Assembly: GCA_016763915.1 (NCBI GenBank)
Contig: JAESSX010000028.1
Span: 1-6,045 of the forward strand
DNA: 6,045 nucleotides
Reading direction: 5' to 3'
Source: Rhodospirillales bacterium
Lineage (GTDB): Bacteria > Pseudomonadota > Alphaproteobacteria > Rhodospirillales_A > Casp-alpha2
Shown: positions 5,868 to 6,045 of the stretch, in pieces
Position numbering within the stretch: position 1 is the stretch's first letter
How the letters are laid out: each line of letters begins with the position of its first letter
Notes under the pieces: model-generated
Told to the model about the DNA's origin: nothing
Seen by the model: the letters and a program-made list of their open reading frames with translations, nothing else
Database searches by the model: none
Position numbers and translations under genes: made by a program

Positions 5868-5949
5868 GTAGGATGGATTTCGTGAAAACGAATCCTCCCT
5901 TCCCTCAAGAGCACAAACTTAAAGGCCGGAGTAAATCCGGCCTTTTTTT
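5868..5949 (+). ncRNA. Predicted ~82-nt small RNA (or terminated leader), possibly MmgR/alpha-r8-like
   Basis: Three elements lie in order between the predicted start and the terminator. First, a hairpin at 5875-5895: GGATT(T)CGT, loop GAAA (a GNRA tetraloop), ACGAATCC, with one bulged T. Second, a pyrimidine-rich, apparently unpaired stretch, TCCTCCCTTCCCTC (5893-5906), whose CCTCC is complementary to Shine-Dalgarno sequences and is partly shared with the first hairpin. Third, a strong intrinsic terminator. The two-hairpin layout with a CCUCCCU-type core recalls the alphaproteobacterial MmgR/suhB (alpha-r8) sRNA family as I remember it; I could not align it. The alternative is that this is the attenuated 5' leader of the gene starting near 6021. 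It could also be the 3' end of a long STAS-operon transcript. Confidence 0.6.
5921..5949 (+). terminator. Strong rho-independent terminator
   Basis: AAAGGCCGGA (5921-5930), loop GTAAA, TCCGGCCTTT (5936-5945) forms a perfect 10-bp stem that runs into seven consecutive T (5943-5949). It would end the predicted small RNA, and also any read-through from the STAS operon. Confidence 0.9.
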
Positions 5950-6020
5950 GGTCTTTGATTATGGGTATCTCCCGGTTTGTGGTGCCCGGGGTTTTATCCC
6001 GAGGTTGATTTTTATAAGGA

Positions 6021-6045
6021 ATGGCGGAAAACCACGTTTTTCCAC
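6021..6045 (+). CDS. Possible start of a gene cut by the right edge; perhaps acetyl-CoA synthetase
   Basis: ATG at 6021 opens a frame reading MAENHVFP before the window ends. An in-frame TAA at 6015 means this is the only start available in that frame. AAGGA (6016-6020) touches the ATG, which is too close for an ideal Shine-Dalgarno; GAGG (6001-6004) is too far. The residues resemble N-termini of alphaproteobacterial acetyl-CoA synthetases (a short acidic/polar start followed by a Tyr/Phe-Pro pair), but eight residues cannot establish this. If correct, the CRP-type site about 195 bp upstream would fit, because E. coli acs is CRP-controlled. Confidence 0.35.

Noticed and set aside
5291..5914. 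207-codon minus-strand frame with recurring GPKR/WRAQKG-like segments
   Set aside because: The apparent peptide repeats come from the 32-bp DNA repeat read in shifting frames, and the rest is antisense to the STAS gene. No ribosome-binding site or family resemblance.
6026..6043. GGAAAAC / GTTTTTCC inverted repeat at the right edge as a terminator
   Set aside because: A short AT-rich stem with a bulge and no following T-run; it overlaps the possible start of a new gene and cannot be judged at the window edge.
5873..6045. Plus-strand frame opening with ATG at 5873 (MDFVKTNPPFPQ...) and open to the window edge
   Set aside because: It runs straight through a strong intrinsic terminator and both RNA hairpins, AGG abuts the ATG with no proper spacing, and the composition is unlike a real protein. 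It is best read as an accidental frame over the small RNA.

Overview
The window looks like chromosomal DNA of an alphaproteobacterium, most likely Rhodospirillales-like. The basis is protein resemblance and gene order: a fused IspDF enzyme, and a dusB-ntrB-ntrC cluster joined by zero or 4-nt junctions, which is the classic alphaproteobacterial nitrogen-control arrangement. Genes are GC-rich with short spacers. The last 400 bases are different: AT-richer, repetitive and dense in regulatory signals.

Region 1 (1-2313, minus strand): dusB (tRNA dihydrouridine synthase), then ntrB (PII-responsive sensor kinase), then the first 63 codons of ntrC, which runs off the left edge. dusB stop and ntrB start abut, and ntrB and ntrC overlap as ATGA, so the three are probably translationally coupled. 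A plausible promoter with a perfect 7-bp dyad over its -10 element precedes dusB.

Region 2 (2412-4857): an eight-helix membrane protein of the YpjD/CcsA-like cytochrome c assembly family (minus), diverging from ispDF (plus, two non-consecutive steps of the MEP isoprenoid pathway). ispDF converges on cutA (minus, GTG start).

Region 3 (4858-5651, plus strand): a conserved-looking 95-aa protein with a possible winged-helix fold, followed 45 bp later by an orphan STAS-domain anti-sigma-factor antagonist. They probably form a two-gene operon.

Region 4 (5652-6045) holds no convincing complete protein gene but is the most interesting part. In order it has: (a) 3.6 copies of a 32-bp tandem repeat, each a GC-rich hairpin with an A-tract, which read from the minus strand looks like a row of intrinsic terminators; (b) roughly helically phased A-tracts; (c) an exact CRP-type site, TGTGA-N6-TCACA; (d) a -10-like element placed so that the site centre would be at about -41.5; (e) a predicted ~82-nt RNA with a GNRA-capped hairpin, a CCUCCC-containing single-stranded stretch and a strong intrinsic terminator; (f) at the extreme right edge, a possible start of a new plus-strand gene whose first eight residues are compatible with acetyl-CoA synthetase. 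The simplest reading is a CRP-controlled small RNA, possibly related to the alphaproteobacterial MmgR/suhB (alpha-r8) family. The main alternative is an attenuated leader for the gene that begins at the right edge.
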